Positions 22,350 to 30,593 of a DNA stretch of 64,000 bases are shown here, piece after piece. The notes under the pieces are model-generated. The model saw only the letters and a list, made by a program, of their open reading frames with translations. It was not told the DNA's origin and made no database searches. The stretch comes from Falsirhodobacter algicola (GTDB lineage Bacteria; Pseudomonadota; Alphaproteobacteria; Rhodobacterales; Rhodobacteraceae): positions 62,001 through 126,000 of the forward strand of contig NZ_CP047289.1 of assembly GCF_018279165.1 (NCBI RefSeq), written 5' to 3'. Made by a program: the position numbers and the translations under genes. The first letter of the stretch is position 1. Each line of letters begins with the position of its first letter.

Positions 22350-23636
22350 TCAGACGTCTTCGATCCGCAATGCGACCGGTTCGGCCGCCAGAACGCCCGT
22401 CGTCTTGAACGAGGACAGGGCGGTTTGGATGTCGTCGCGCGTCGCCTTATGCGTCACGATCAGCACCGGCGCATCGCCATCGGACTGGCCGTATTGGCGC
22501 ATCCGGTTGATGGAGACGCCCGCCTCGCCGAGTTTGGTCGCGATCTTGGCCAGCGCGCCCGGCTTGTCCACGAGGCGCATGCGCAGATACCACGCGGCGG
22601 GGGCCGCCGAATGGGCCGCGACCGGCACCGTCAGATGCGCCGCCGGAACGCCGAAGGTGGGCGTGCGGATGCCGCGCGCCAGATCGATCACATCGCCCAT
22701 GACGGCGCTGGCGGTCGGCCCTTGGCCCGCGCCCGCGCCGCGCAGCACGATCTGACCCACCGCATCGCCTTCGACCACGACCATGTTCGTGCCGCCCGAA
22801 AGCTGCCCCAGCGGGCTGTCGCAGGGCACGAGGCAGGGCGTCATCCGCTGCTCCAGCCCGCGGCCGGTCATCTGCGCCACACCCAAGAGCTTGATGCGAT
22901 ACCCCATATCGCCCGCCCGGCGGATATCGTCGATGGAGACGGCGCCGATGCCCTCCATTTCCACCGCGTCGAACGACACCTGCGTGCCGAAGGCGATGGA
23001 GGCCAGAAGGCTCAGCTTGTGGCTGGCATCGATCCCCCCGACATCAAGGTTCGGATCGGCCTCGAGATAGCCGAGGGCGCGGGCCTCCTCGAAGACGACA
23101 TCGTAGGGCAGGCCCGTATCCTCCATCCGGGTGAGGATGTAGTTGCAGGTGCCGTTCATCACGCCCATCACGCGGCGGATGGCATTCCCGGCCAGACCTT
23201 CGGTCAGGGCCTTGATGATCGGGATGCCGCCCGCGACGGCGGCCTCGAAGCGGATGGTGCGGCCCGCGGCCTCGGCGCTGTCGGCCAGCGCTTGCCCGTA
23301 ATGGGCCAGCAGGGCCTTGTTCGCCGTCACGACATCCTTGCCGGTGGCCAGCGCCGCCTCGGTCGCGTCCTTGGCGGCCCCTTCATGGCCGCCCATCACC
23401 TCGACGAAGACATCGACATCGTCGCGCCGCGCCAGTGCGACGGGATCGGATTCCCACGCAAAGCCCGACAGGTCCACCCCGCGATCGCGGGTGGCATCGC
23501 GGGCCGAGACGGCTGTGATCGTAATCGGCCGCCCCGCGCGCATGGCGATCATGTCGGCATGTTGCTGCACGATCTTGATGACGCCGACGCCGACCGTTCC
23601 AAGGCCGGCAAGTCCGATACGCAGGGGAGCGGGCAT
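22350..23636 (-). CDS. hom: Homoserine dehydrogenase
   Basis: A 428-residue NAD(P)-dependent enzyme reducing aspartate semialdehyde to homoserine, feeding threonine and methionine synthesis. The Rossmann motif GLAGLGTVGVGVIK is at the N-terminus. The catalytic domain includes the NGTCNYILTRM loop and GYLEADPNLDVGGIDASHK with the conserved Lys. A C-terminal ACT domain (from about 350, AAWYLRMRLVDKPGALAKIA) implies feedback regulation, classically by threonine. The ribosome-binding site is sequestered in a hairpin at 23641-23660. metZ and lysC elsewhere in the window act in the same pathway. Confidence 0.96.
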   Translation of the reverse strand: MPAPLRIGLAGLGTVGVGVIKIVQQHADMIAMRAGRPITITAVSARDATRDRGVDLSGFAWESDPVALARRDDVDVFVEVMGGHEGAAKDATEAALATGKDVVTANKALLAHYGQALADSAEAAGRTIRFEAAVAGGIPIIKALTEGLAGNAIRRVMGVMNGTCNYILTRMEDTGLPYDVVFEEARALGYLEADPNLDVGGIDASHKLSLLASIAFGTQVSFDAVEMEGIGAVSIDDIRRAGDMGYRIKLLGVAQMTGRGLEQRMTPCLVPCDSPLGQLSGGTNMVVVEGDAVGQIVLRGAGAGQGPTASAVMGDVIDLARGIRTPTFGVPAAHLTVPVAAHSAAPAAWYLRMRLVDKPGALAKIATKLGEAGVSINRMRQYGQSDGDAPVLIVTHKATRDDIQTALSSFKTTGVLAAEPVALRIEDV

Positions 23637-23640
23637 GAAT

Positions 23641-23660
23641 CCTCCGAATGTAGCCGGAGG
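23641..23660 (-). promoter_or_regulatory. Hairpin sequestering the hom ribosome-binding site
   Basis: On the minus strand CCTCCG pairs with CGGAGG across an 8-base loop. The second arm is the Shine-Dalgarno sequence, 4 bases from the hom ATG. The fold would block initiation until opened by translation, a ligand or temperature. A 6-bp GC stem is strong enough to matter. Confidence 0.55.
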
Positions 23661-23694
23661 TTTGATAGCCCGTTGCGCCCCGGCGTGCCAGCCC

Positions 23695-23904
23695 TCAGCG
23701 CAGGTTTCCCGCGCGGGCGCGCAGGGCGGCGGCGCGGGCGTTCAGATCGTCCTCCACGGCGGGTCCGGCGGGGGTCGCCGCGATGCGGGCCGCGATCTCC
23801 TCCTGCGGCAGCAGGACGGGGGCGGGGGCGTCATCGACGGGCAGGGGGCCGATATCGGGCCGGGGTGCGCAGCCCGCCAGCAGAAGGAACACCAGAACCC
23901 TCAT
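23695..23904 (-). CDS. Small lipoprotein
   Basis: A 69-residue protein with a lipoprotein signal MRVLVFLLLAGCAPRP (lipobox LAGC, Cys12). The mature part is short and rich in Ala, Pro and acidic residues (DIGPLPVDDAPAP), ending in a probable helix. It overlaps the flavin reductase stop in an ATGA junction. The function is unknown. Confidence 0.7.
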   Translation of the reverse strand: MRVLVFLLLAGCAPRPDIGPLPVDDAPAPVLLPQEEIAARIAATPAGPAVEDDLNARAAALRARAGNLR

Positions 23905-24389
23905 GCGAGGCGCCCGAAGCGGCCTTGGCTGAAGATCATCGGCCGGCCTTCCGCCACGGTCACACGGCCGACGCGGCCGACCACGATCAGGTGATCGCCG
24001 CCGTCATGGGTGGCATGGGTCGTGCATTCGAACCGCGCCAGCGCGCCGTCGATCATGGGGCCGGTGTCGTGCAGCCGGTGGCCCACCGCCTCGAACCCCG
24101 CCCCGCCGCGCCCGAAGGCGGCGGAGACGTGATCCTGATCCTCGGCCAGCACATGGATGACGAAATGGCGCGCCTGCTCGAAATGAGCGAAACGCGACGA
24201 GGCCCGCGCCGGGGACCACAGCACCAAGGGCGGATCGAGCGAGACGGAGGCGAAGCTGTTCGCGATCATCCCGATCGGCCCCGCCGCGGTCTGCGCCGTC
24301 ACCAGCGTCACCCCGGTGGCAAAGCGCCCGAGGGCGCCGCGGAAGGCAAGCGCGTCTTCCGCCGCGTCGAAACCTGTGATGCCGGTCAT
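23901..24389 (-). CDS. Flavin reductase family protein
   Basis: A 162-residue FMN-binding split-barrel protein of the flavin reductase (HpaC/ActVB) type. Typical blocks are LGRFATGVTLVTAQ, the FMN-binding stretch GMIANSFASVSLDPPLVLW, and HFVIHVLAEDQ, with a late GDHLIVVGRV strand. Such proteins supply reduced flavin to two-component monooxygenases or act as NAD(P)H:FMN reductases. No monooxygenase lies nearby, so the partner is unknown. It is coupled to the downstream lipoprotein. Confidence 0.88.
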   Translation of the reverse strand: MTGITGFDAAEDALAFRGALGRFATGVTLVTAQTAAGPIGMIANSFASVSLDPPLVLWSPARASSRFAHFEQARHFVIHVLAEDQDHVSAAFGRGGAGFEAVGHRLHDTGPMIDGALARFECTTHATHDGGDHLIVVGRVGRVTVAEGRPMIFSQGRFGRLA

Positions 24390-24444
24390 GCCGCCTCCCT
24401 GTCCTTTGGCAAGGATCTAGAAGGCGGGGGCGGGCCTGTAAAGG

Positions 24445-25908
24445 TTACTCTGCCGCTTCCTTCATCTCGAACCCCTCGGCCAGCTTGTCGCTGGGGGCCA
24501 CGGGATATTCCCCCGAGAAGCAGGCATCGCAATATTGCGGGCGGCGCGGGTCGCGGCCCTCGGGCTCGCCCGCCGCGCGGTAGAGGCCGTCGAGGCTGAT
24601 GAACCGGAGCGAGTCGACGCCGATCCAATCGCGCATCTCCTCTTCGGACATGTTCGCCGCCAGCAGCTTGGAGCGTTCGGGCGTGTCCACACCGTAGAAG
24701 CAGGGCCATGCGGTCGGCGGCGAGGCGATGCGGAAGTGCACCTCGGCGGCGCCGGCATCTAGGATCATGTCCTTGATCTTGCGGCTGGTCGTGCCGCGGA
24801 CCACGGAATCGTCCACGAGGATGATGCGCTTGCCCTTGATCAGGCCGCGGTTGACGTTCAGCTTCAGCCGGACGCCCATGTTGCGGATCTGCTCGGTCGG
24901 TTCGATGAAGGTCCGCCCCATATATTGGTTGCGGATGATGCCCATCGCATAGGGGATGCCGGATTCCTGACTGTAGCCGATCGCCGCCGGGGTGCCGCTG
25001 TCGGGCACGGGGCAGACGAGATCGGCCTCCACCGGGGCCTCGCGCGCCAGTTCCACGCCGATCTGGCGGCGCGTCTCGTAGACCGAGCGCCCGCCGAGGA
25101 TCGAATCGGGGCGCGAGAAATACACATGCTCGAAGATGCAGAAGCGCGAGGTCGCGGGCGCGAAGGGCCGCGAGGAAGTGATCTCGCCATCCTCGATCAC
25201 GACCATCTCGCCCGGCTCCACCTCGCGCACGAAATCGGCGCCGATGATGTCGAGGCCGCAGGTTTCCGAGGACAGGGCATAGCCTTCGCCGACCCGGCCC
25301 AGAACCAGCGGGCGCACGCCCAAGGGATCGCGCACGCCGATCAGCTTGGTGCGCGTCATCGCGATGACCGAGAAGGCCCCCTCGACCCGGCGCAGCGCGT
25401 CCTTCATGCGTTCGGGGACCGTCCGCTGGATCGACCGAGCCATCAGGTGGATGATGCATTCGCTGTCCGAGGAGGACTGGAAGATCGAACCGCGTTCGAT
25501 CAATTCCTTGCGCAGTTGGGCGGCGTTGGTCAGGTTGCCGTTATGCGCGATCGCCGCGCCACCCATGGAGAATTCGCCGAAGAAGGGCTGCACGTCGCGG
25601 ATCGCGGTCGCGCCCTTGGACCCGGCGGTGGAATAGCGGACATGGCCGATCGCCAGTTCGCCCGGCAGCGTGTCCATCACCTTCTGGTTGGTGAAGTTGT
25701 CGCGGACATAGCCGAAGCGGCGGGCCGAGTTGAACCCGTGTTCGGGGTGATGCGACACGATCCCGGCGGCTTCCTGCCCGCGATGCTGCAATGCGTGCAG
25801 GCCGAGGGCGACGAAGTTCGCGGCATCGGCCACACCGATGACACCGAAAACCCCACATTCTTCCTTCAACTTGTCATCGTCGAAGGGGTGGGAAAGGAAG
25901 GGTCGCAT
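24445..25908 (-). CDS. purF: Amidophosphoribosyltransferase
   Basis: A 487-residue first committed enzyme of purine synthesis, making phosphoribosylamine from PRPP and glutamine. Seventeen residues precede the N-terminal nucleophile Cys18 (CGVFGVIGV), a propeptide like the Bacillus-type enzyme. The glutaminase domain has ALQHRGQEAAG. The PRPP loop is VDDSVVRGTTSRKI. Cysteines in RFCIFEHVYFSRP and CDACFSGEYP are at positions of the 4Fe-4S cluster ligands. ATG 25908 was chosen because it gives a normal propeptide. It follows cvpA, a widespread pairing. Confidence 0.97.
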   Translation of the reverse strand: MRPFLSHPFDDDKLKEECGVFGVIGVADAANFVALGLHALQHRGQEAAGIVSHHPEHGFNSARRFGYVRDNFTNQKVMDTLPGELAIGHVRYSTAGSKGATAIRDVQPFFGEFSMGGAAIAHNGNLTNAAQLRKELIERGSIFQSSSDSECIIHLMARSIQRTVPERMKDALRRVEGAFSVIAMTRTKLIGVRDPLGVRPLVLGRVGEGYALSSETCGLDIIGADFVREVEPGEMVVIEDGEITSSRPFAPATSRFCIFEHVYFSRPDSILGGRSVYETRRQIGVELAREAPVEADLVCPVPDSGTPAAIGYSQESGIPYAMGIIRNQYMGRTFIEPTEQIRNMGVRLKLNVNRGLIKGKRIILVDDSVVRGTTSRKIKDMILDAGAAEVHFRIASPPTAWPCFYGVDTPERSKLLAANMSEEEMRDWIGVDSLRFISLDGLYRAAGEPEGRDPRRPQYCDACFSGEYPVAPSDKLAEGFEMKEAAE

Positions 25909-25989
25909 GGGCGCGCTCCGAATCCGTGGAATTGCCCCCCGTGTAGTCGCTTCCGGGCGCGCTGTCACCCTCCTGTCGTCATACGGAGG

Positions 25990-26586
25990 TCAGTTCTGCG
26001 TCCCGGGCGCCTCGGGGGCCACGGATTGCACAGGTGCGCCGCAGGTGCCCACCAGTTGTTCGTACCGCGCCACGATCCAGCCGGGGGCGTCGTCGGGCAC
26101 TTCGTCGTTGATGCGGTTCTGGAACGAGGCGAAGACATGGGCCGCGCGCGAATTGTCCACCATCGGCACGGTTTGCGCCCCGATCACCCGGTCATAGACG
26201 AGGAAGGCCACCGCGATCAGCAGGATGCCCCGCGCCGCGCCGAACAGGAACCCGAGCGCCTGATCAATGCCGCTGATCGCCGTGCCCCGGATCGCCGAGG
26301 ACAGGAGCGGCGTGAACAGCGACATCACCACCAGCGCCAGCGCGAAGATCGCGGCAAAGGCGGCGACGACCGACAATTCGCAGCTGTCGCCGATGAAATC
26401 GCCGACCACCGGGATTTGGAGCACGAGCGGCTGTGCCGCCGCCGCGAAGGCGAAGGCCAGCATGGCCGCCAGCACCCAGCCGACGATCGCCATGACCTCG
26501 CGCACCAGACCGCGCGCATAGGCCAGAACGGCCGACAGAACGATGACGACCGCAACCACGGCGTCGATGATGGTAAAGCCGTCCAT
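25990..26586 (-). CDS. cvpA: CvpA family membrane protein
   Basis: A 198-residue inner-membrane protein with about four helices in the first 150 residues. The opening MDGFTIIDAVVAVVIVLSA and YARGLVREV match CvpA, named for colicin V production and later tied to envelope homeostasis. The C-terminal tail (DDAPGWIVARYEQLVG) is soluble. As in enterobacteria it sits immediately upstream of purF, here with an 81-bp gap. It starts 10 bp after radA. Confidence 0.9.
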   Translation of the reverse strand: MDGFTIIDAVVAVVIVLSAVLAYARGLVREVMAIVGWVLAAMLAFAFAAAAQPLVLQIPVVGDFIGDSCELSVVAAFAAIFALALVVMSLFTPLLSSAIRGTAISGIDQALGFLFGAARGILLIAVAFLVYDRVIGAQTVPMVDNSRAAHVFASFQNRINDEVPDDAPGWIVARYEQLVGTCGAPVQSVAPEAPGTQN

Positions 26587-26596
26587 GTTCTCTCCC

Positions 26597-27955
26597 TCAA
26601 CCGGCCCCGAAGACATCGCCCACGAAGGCGGTCAGGTCGGCCATCTGCCGCACATCCATCCCCTCCACCGATCCGAGTTTGGACCGGCTGGGGGCGATCG
26701 CCCGTGTGAAACCAAGTTTCGAGGCTTCTTTCAATCTGTTTTCCGTCTGACCCACCGGGCGAAGCGCCCCCGACAGGCTTATTTCCCCGAAAAGGACCAT
26801 GTCGGGCGGGATCGCCACATCCTCGCGCGCCGAAAGAAGGGCGGCGGCGACGGCCAGATCGGCCGCGGGTTCGTTCACCCGCATCCCGCCCGCGACGTTC
26901 AGGAACACATCGAGCCCGGCGAAGGGAATGGCGCAGCGCGCCTCCAGCACGGCGAGGATGGTGGACAGGCGGCCCGAATCCAGCCCCACCACCGTGCGCC
27001 GGGGCGTGCCGAGGGGAGAGGGCGCGACGAGCGCCTGAATCTCGGTCAGGACGGGGCGCGTGCCCTCGATCCCGGCAAAGACGGCCGATCCCGGCGCGGG
27101 TTTGTCGCGTTCCGACAGGAACAGCGCCGAGGGGTTCATCACCTGCGCCAGCCCGTCGCCCGTCATCTCGAAGACGCCGATCTCGTCGGCGGGGCCGAAG
27201 CGGTTCTTCACGGCGCGCAGGATGCGGAACTGATGGCCGCGCTCCCCTTCGAAATAGAGGACGGTATCGACCATATGCTCGACCACGCGGGGGCCGGCGA
27301 TGGTGCCTTCCTTGGTGACATGGCCGACGATGATGACGGCCACACCGCGCGTTTTCGCGAAGGTCACCAACTCATGCGCCGCGGCACGGACCTGACTGAC
27401 CGATCCCGGCGCGCTTTCGATCGTGTCCATCCACATGGTCTGGATGGAATCGATGATGGCAAGCTGCGGACGTTCGCGGTCGAGCGTGGTCAGAATCTCG
27501 CGCAGGTTCGTTTCCGCGCCCAGCATGACGGGGGCCTTCGTCAGGCCCAGCCGCTGCGCCCGCATCCGCACCTGCGCCGAGGCTTCCTCGCCGGAGATAT
27601 AGAGGCATTTCAGCCCGGCCTGCGCAAAGCTGGCCGCCGCCTGAAGCAGCAGCGTCGATTTGCCGATGCCCGGATCGCCCCCGACCAGCACCGCCGAGGC
27701 CGGAACCAGCCCGCCGCCCAGAACGCGGTCCAATTCGTCCATCCCCGAGGCTGCGCGGGGGGGCGGGGCTTCCTCGGTGGCAAGGTCGGTCAGTTCGATC
27801 CCCTTGCCGCGCGCGGCGCCCAGCGTCTTGGGGCCGCTGGACAGGGGCGCTTCCTCCACGATGCTGTTCCATGCGCCGCAGGCGTCGCATTTGCCGGCCC
27901 ATTTGCGATGGGCCGCGCCGCATTCGGTGCAGGTGAAGGCGAGGCTCTTGGCCAT
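26597..27955 (-). CDS. radA: DNA repair protein RadA (Sms)
   Basis: A 452-residue RecA-like ATPase that drives branch migration in recombination. The N-terminal zinc finger uses Cys9, Cys12, Cys23 and Cys26 (CTECGAAHRKWAGKCDAC). Walker A is GGDPGIGKST, and the RadA-specific KNRFGPADEIGVF motif is present. The C-terminal Lon-protease-like domain (from about 280) is complete. Its ATG overlaps the mlaF stop (TGATG), so it lies in a chain of four coupled genes (alr, mlaE, mlaF, radA). Confidence 0.97.
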   Translation of the reverse strand: MAKSLAFTCTECGAAHRKWAGKCDACGAWNSIVEEAPLSSGPKTLGAARGKGIELTDLATEEAPPPRAASGMDELDRVLGGGLVPASAVLVGGDPGIGKSTLLLQAAASFAQAGLKCLYISGEEASAQVRMRAQRLGLTKAPVMLGAETNLREILTTLDRERPQLAIIDSIQTMWMDTIESAPGSVSQVRAAAHELVTFAKTRGVAVIIVGHVTKEGTIAGPRVVEHMVDTVLYFEGERGHQFRILRAVKNRFGPADEIGVFEMTGDGLAQVMNPSALFLSERDKPAPGSAVFAGIEGTRPVLTEIQALVAPSPLGTPRRTVVGLDSGRLSTILAVLEARCAIPFAGLDVFLNVAGGMRVNEPAADLAVAAALLSAREDVAIPPDMVLFGEISLSGALRPVGQTENRLKEASKLGFTRAIAPSRSKLGSVEGMDVRQMADLTAFVGDVFGAG

Positions 27956-28701
27956 CAGCGCACGCTTTCGATCGGTCCCTCGGCCCGACCGTGGATGAAC
28001 TGCTGGACATAGGGATCGCTCGTCGCATCCAGATCGGCCACGGGGCCGGACCAGCGCACCTTGCCGCCATGCAGCATCGCCACGTTGTCGGCGATGGCCC
28101 GGACCGAGGTCATGTCATGGGTGATCGTCATCGCGGTCGCGCCCATTTCGGTCACGATCTCGCGGATCAGGTCGTTGATGACGCCGGACATGATCGGATC
28201 GAGGCCGGTGGTCGGTTCGTCGAAGAAGATGATCTCCGGCTCGGCGGCGATGGCGCGGGCAAGGCCGACGCGCTTTTGCATCCCGCCCGACAACTCGGCC
28301 GGGTACTGATCGGCGACATGGGGCTTCAGCCCGACGCGGCGCAGCTTCTCGATCGCGATCTCCCGCGCCTCGTCGCGCGGACGCTTCTGGCGGCCCTGAC
28401 GCAGGCGAAAGGCCACATTCTCCCAAACGCGGAGCGAATCGAACAGGGCCGCGCCCTGAAACAGCATCCCGAACCGCGCCAGAAAGGCGTCGCGGTCGCC
28501 CTTGGTCACGTCCTGCCCGTCCAGCGTGATCGTCCCGCTGTCGGGCCGCACCAGCCCGAGGACGGATTTCAGCAGCACCGATTTGCCGGTGCCCGATCCG
28601 CCGATGATGACGGTGCTGGTGCCCTTGGCGATGCTCAGATCCACACCGCGCAGCACCTGATTTGCCCCGAAGGCCTTATGGACGTTCGACAGCTCGATCA
28701 T
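27955..28701 (-). CDS. mlaF: Lipid-transport ABC ATPase, MlaF type
   Basis: A 248-residue ABC ATPase with Walker A IIGGSGTGKSVLLK, signature LSGGMQKRVGLARA, Walker B IIFFDEPTTGLDPI and switch THDM. The GGMQKR signature and the pairing with an MlaE permease identify the phospholipid-trafficking (Mla) class, which maintains outer-membrane lipid asymmetry. Its start overlaps the mlaE stop (ATGA). The mlaD and mlaB partners are not in this cluster and must be elsewhere. Confidence 0.88.
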   Translation of the reverse strand: MIELSNVHKAFGANQVLRGVDLSIAKGTSTVIIGGSGTGKSVLLKSVLGLVRPDSGTITLDGQDVTKGDRDAFLARFGMLFQGAALFDSLRVWENVAFRLRQGRQKRPRDEAREIAIEKLRRVGLKPHVADQYPAELSGGMQKRVGLARAIAAEPEIIFFDEPTTGLDPIMSGVINDLIREIVTEMGATAMTITHDMTSVRAIADNVAMLHGGKVRWSGPVADLDATSDPYVQQFIHGRAEGPIESVR

Positions 28702-29480
28702 GATGCGAAGAACACCCTTGTCAGCACGAAGTTGGCGGCAAGGATCAGCACCGAAGCTGCGACCACCGCCGATTTCGTGGCCGTGCCCACGCCCTCGGCC
28801 CCGCGGCCCGAGGCCATGCCGTGATACACGCCCATCAGCGCGATGATGAACCCGAAGGCCGCCCCCTTCACGAGGCCGGAGCCGATGTCCCAGAATTCGA
28901 GGAAATCGACGGTGTTCTTGATATAGGTCGCCGGGTTGAAGCCCAGCTGATGCACGCCGACGATCCAGCCGCCCGCGATGCCGATGGAATCGCCCACCGC
29001 CACCAGAACCGGCATCACCAGCACCGCCGCCAGAACGCGCGGCACGGCGAGGTATTTCAGCGGGTTGGTGGACAGCGTGACCAAGGCGTCGATCTGCTCG
29101 GTCACCTTCATGGTGCCGATCTCGGCGGCGATGGAGGAGGTGACGCGCGCCGCCACCATCAGCCCGCCCAGAACCGGGCCAAGCTCGCGCACCATCCCGA
29201 TCGCGGTGATGGAGGGAACCGCCGCCTCGGCGCCGTAACGCGCGCCGCCGGCATAGATCTGAAGCGCCAGCGCCCCCCCGGTGAACAGCGCGGTCAACCC
29301 CACCACGGGCAGGCTGAACCAGCCGATCTGCAGCATGGCCATCAGGAATTCGCGCGGATAGAAGGGCGGGCGGACCGTGTGGCTGACGACGCGGGCGGCA
29401 AAGATCGCCACGCTGCCGATCCCGGCCAGAAGGCGCAGCACGGCCCGGCCAAGCGCCGCGAGGGGCTGTGTCAGGATCAT
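28698..29480 (-). CDS. mlaE: Lipid-transport ABC permease, MlaE type
   Basis: A 260-residue inner-membrane permease. The family features are the interfacial helix [52 protein letters not shown], and the late helices around [15 protein letters not shown]. It forms the membrane core for MlaF-driven lipid transport between membranes. ATG 29480 overlaps the alr stop (ATGA). Confidence 0.9.
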   Translation of the reverse strand: MILTQPLAALGRAVLRLLAGIGSVAIFAARVVSHTVRPPFYPREFLMAMLQIGWFSLPVVGLTALFTGGALALQIYAGGARYGAEAAVPSITAIGMVRELGPVLGGLMVAARVTSSIAAEIGTMKVTEQIDALVTLSTNPLKYLAVPRVLAAVLVMPVLVAVGDSIGIAGGWIVGVHQLGFNPATYIKNTVDFLEFWDIGSGLVKGAAFGFIIALMGVYHGMASGRGAEGVGTATKSAVVAASVLILAANFVLTRVFFAS

Positions 29481-30526
29481 GCGCCCTGTCCCGAATACGT
29501 CCGCAGATAGCGGGGTCCAAGCGCGGTCATCACCTCGTATCCGATGGTGCCGGCGATATCGGCCAGATCGTCCACGCGCTGATGCGGGCCGAGGATGTCC
29601 AGCGTGTCCGGCACCGATTCGAGATGCGAGACATCGACCGTGATCAGATCCATCGACACGCGCCCGATCAGCGGGCAGGGCACGTCGCCCGCCCAGAGCG
29701 TCGCCTGCCCCGACAGGGCGCGGAACAGCCCATCGGCATATCCGGCCGAAAGCGTCGCAACGAGGGTCGGCCCCTCGGCCTGCCATGTGCCGCCATAGCC
29801 CACGATCTCCCCCTCCGCGACCTCGCGCAGTTGGATCACCGGCAGGGAAAGGCGCAGGGCGGGCAGACCGGCCGCGAAGGGCCGCGCGCCATGAAGGCCG
29901 ATGCCCGGACGGGTCAGGTCGAAATGGAACCGCTCGCCCAGAAGGATGCCGCCCGTCGCCGAGAGCGAGCGCGGCACGCCGCAGCCATCGGTCATCGCGT
30001 GGAAGGCGCCCAGCTGTTCGTCGTTCATCGGGTGGTCCGGCTCGTCGGCGCAGCACAGATGCGACATGATGAGTTCGGGGCCAAGCTCCAGCACCATGGG
30101 GGCCACGGCCTCCCATTCGGACATCTCGAGGCCGAGCCGGTTCATCCCGGTATCGAGTTGGATGCCGAAGGGATGGCCGGGCAGGCCCTCCGCATGGCGC
30201 ATGATCTGCTCGATCGAGTTCAGCATGGGCGTCAAGTCGAGATCGCGGATCAGCCGCGCATCGCCCGGCATGTGCCCCGACAGGACGTTGATCTGCGGGC
30301 CGGGGCCGAGGGCGTCGCGCACGGTGATCGCCTCTTCGGCCAAGGCGACGAAGAAGCGCCGCGCCCCCGCGCGGGCCAAGGCCGCCGCGACGGGTCCGGC
30401 CCCGCAGCCATAGGCATCCGCCTTCACGACGGCGCCGGTCTGGGTTCCGGGTGCGGACATGCTGTCCAGCCTGCGCCAGTTGGCGGCGATGGCATCAAGA
30501 TCGATGGAAAGACGTGCTGTGGCCAT
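29477..30526 (-). CDS. alr: Alanine racemase
   Basis: A 349-residue fold-type III PLP enzyme supplying D-alanine for peptidoglycan. The PLP Schiff-base Lys35 is in [11 protein letters not shown]. The second catalytic base Tyr is in LSAGYADGL, and RPGIGLHG is the phosphate-proximal loop. It is the first gene of the coupled alr-mlaE-mlaF-radA chain, linking cell-wall and envelope functions. Confidence 0.95.
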   Translation of the reverse strand: MATARLSIDLDAIAANWRRLDSMSAPGTQTGAVVKADAYGCGAGPVAAALARAGARRFFVALAEEAITVRDALGPGPQINVLSGHMPGDARLIRDLDLTPMLNSIEQIMRHAEGLPGHPFGIQLDTGMNRLGLEMSEWEAVAPMVLELGPELIMSHLCCADEPDHPMNDEQLGAFHAMTDGCGVPRSLSATGGILLGERFHFDLTRPGIGLHGARPFAAGLPALRLSLPVIQLREVAEGEIVGYGGTWQAEGPTLVATLSAGYADGLFRALSGQATLWAGDVPCPLIGRVSMDLITVDVSHLESVPDTLDILGPHQRVDDLADIAGTIGYEVMTALGPRYLRTYSGQGA

Positions 30527-30593
30527 GATGCTGTTTCCGCAGTCGCAGGGGGAAGGTCAAGGGCAAAGGCGGGTGCGGCCGGTCACAGGCGCT

